Shown piece by piece: positions 63,704-64,000 of a DNA stretch of 64,000 nucleotides. Position 1 is the first letter of the stretch. Each line of letters opens with the position of its first letter. The position numbers were made by a program, and so were the translations under genes. A model generated the notes under the pieces. The model did not search any database. It had not been told where the DNA came from and saw nothing but the letters and a program-made list of their open reading frames with translations. The stretch comes from Gigantopelta aegis (Eukaryota > Mollusca > Gastropoda > Neomphalida > Peltospiridae): the NCBI RefSeq assembly GCF_016097555.1, contig NC_054701.1, positions 65,707,357 to 65,771,356 on the forward strand, written 5' to 3'.

Positions 63704-64000
63704 AATATTAAGAGGTATATCCAGTTTAGAGAGGTTCTCTTCTGTACAGCTATTTAAAAAGGAACTATGAAAAATGTCCGGTTTTGAGGGAATTCCAGTT
63801 TACAGAGGGTCTGGTTTTGAGAGGTTTCACTGAATATAGAAATTAGTTTGTTTTAACTTAAATGTCTTCTCTATCATGTAACAAATAATAATAAAAATAA
63901 ATAAATAAATAATACAATGTTGTACATCAAAATTCATGTAGTGACAATTGTTAATTGTATGACATGTAGACCATTCATCATCATGATACCCATTGCTAGC
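63704..64000. other. AT-rich end of window
   Basis: Contains AATA/ATAA simple repeats (63886-63915). I see no RAD51D N-terminal exon here. Confidence 0.5.

Noticed and set aside
63001-64000. RAD51D N-terminal exon(s)
   Set aside because: Looked for a short exon ending before the exon at 62998 and found no frame resembling the helical N-terminal domain; probably outside the window.

Overview
This is a piece of an animal nuclear genome, most likely a mollusc and probably a gastropod (inferred from the repeats and from general recall of molluscan tRNA-derived SINEs, not from a search). It is AT-rich, its genes are split into small exons with canonical GT..AG introns, and introns and spacers are packed with tRNA-derived SINEs, short inverted-repeat elements (MITEs), a decayed mariner and several tandem arrays. 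Most long open frames are repeats or antisense shadows; the real genes have to be assembled from splice sites.

Layout, left to right. 1-1255: a 62/67-bp tandem array in the intron of an unidentified + strand gene, whose last two coding exons are 1299-1419 and 2799-2855. Its probable 3' UTR or downstream flank carries a mariner (3144-4407). 5440-11550: gene-free, repeat-rich spacer. 11553-38180 (minus): a complete 17-coding-exon gene of 1524 codons plus stop, read as MPHOSPH9, a centriolar coiled-coil protein. 42956-44551 (plus): MTRFR (C12orf65), a GGQ-type mitochondrial release-factor-like protein in two coding exons. 45300-55199 (plus): NUDT6, seven exons, perfect Nudix box. 56127-62998 (minus): RAD51D, eight exons, with the N-terminal exon(s) beyond the right edge. 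All splice phases agree in these four genes.

MPHOSPH9 and MTRFR lie head to head across about 4.8 kb, the arrangement I recall for the human pair at 12q24.31, so this looks like an ancient divergent pair. NUDT6 and RAD51D are convergent, with stops 0.93 kb apart.

The most striking structure is in MPHOSPH9 intron 2. The exon 2/intron 2 boundary has been amplified into an array of about 70 units of 39 bp (some 51 bp), and nearly every unit carries a near-consensus 5' splice site. Old, diverged copies, including a fossil of the exon 2 end, lie up to 5.6 kb further on, and a 2.47-kb inverted-repeat transposon with a 6-bp target duplication sits inside the array. Smaller duplications that also start at gene-structure boundaries occur at the exon 13 acceptor (3 copies), the exon 17 acceptor (4 copies) and the NUDT6 stop codon, so boundary-seeded tandem duplication recurs here.
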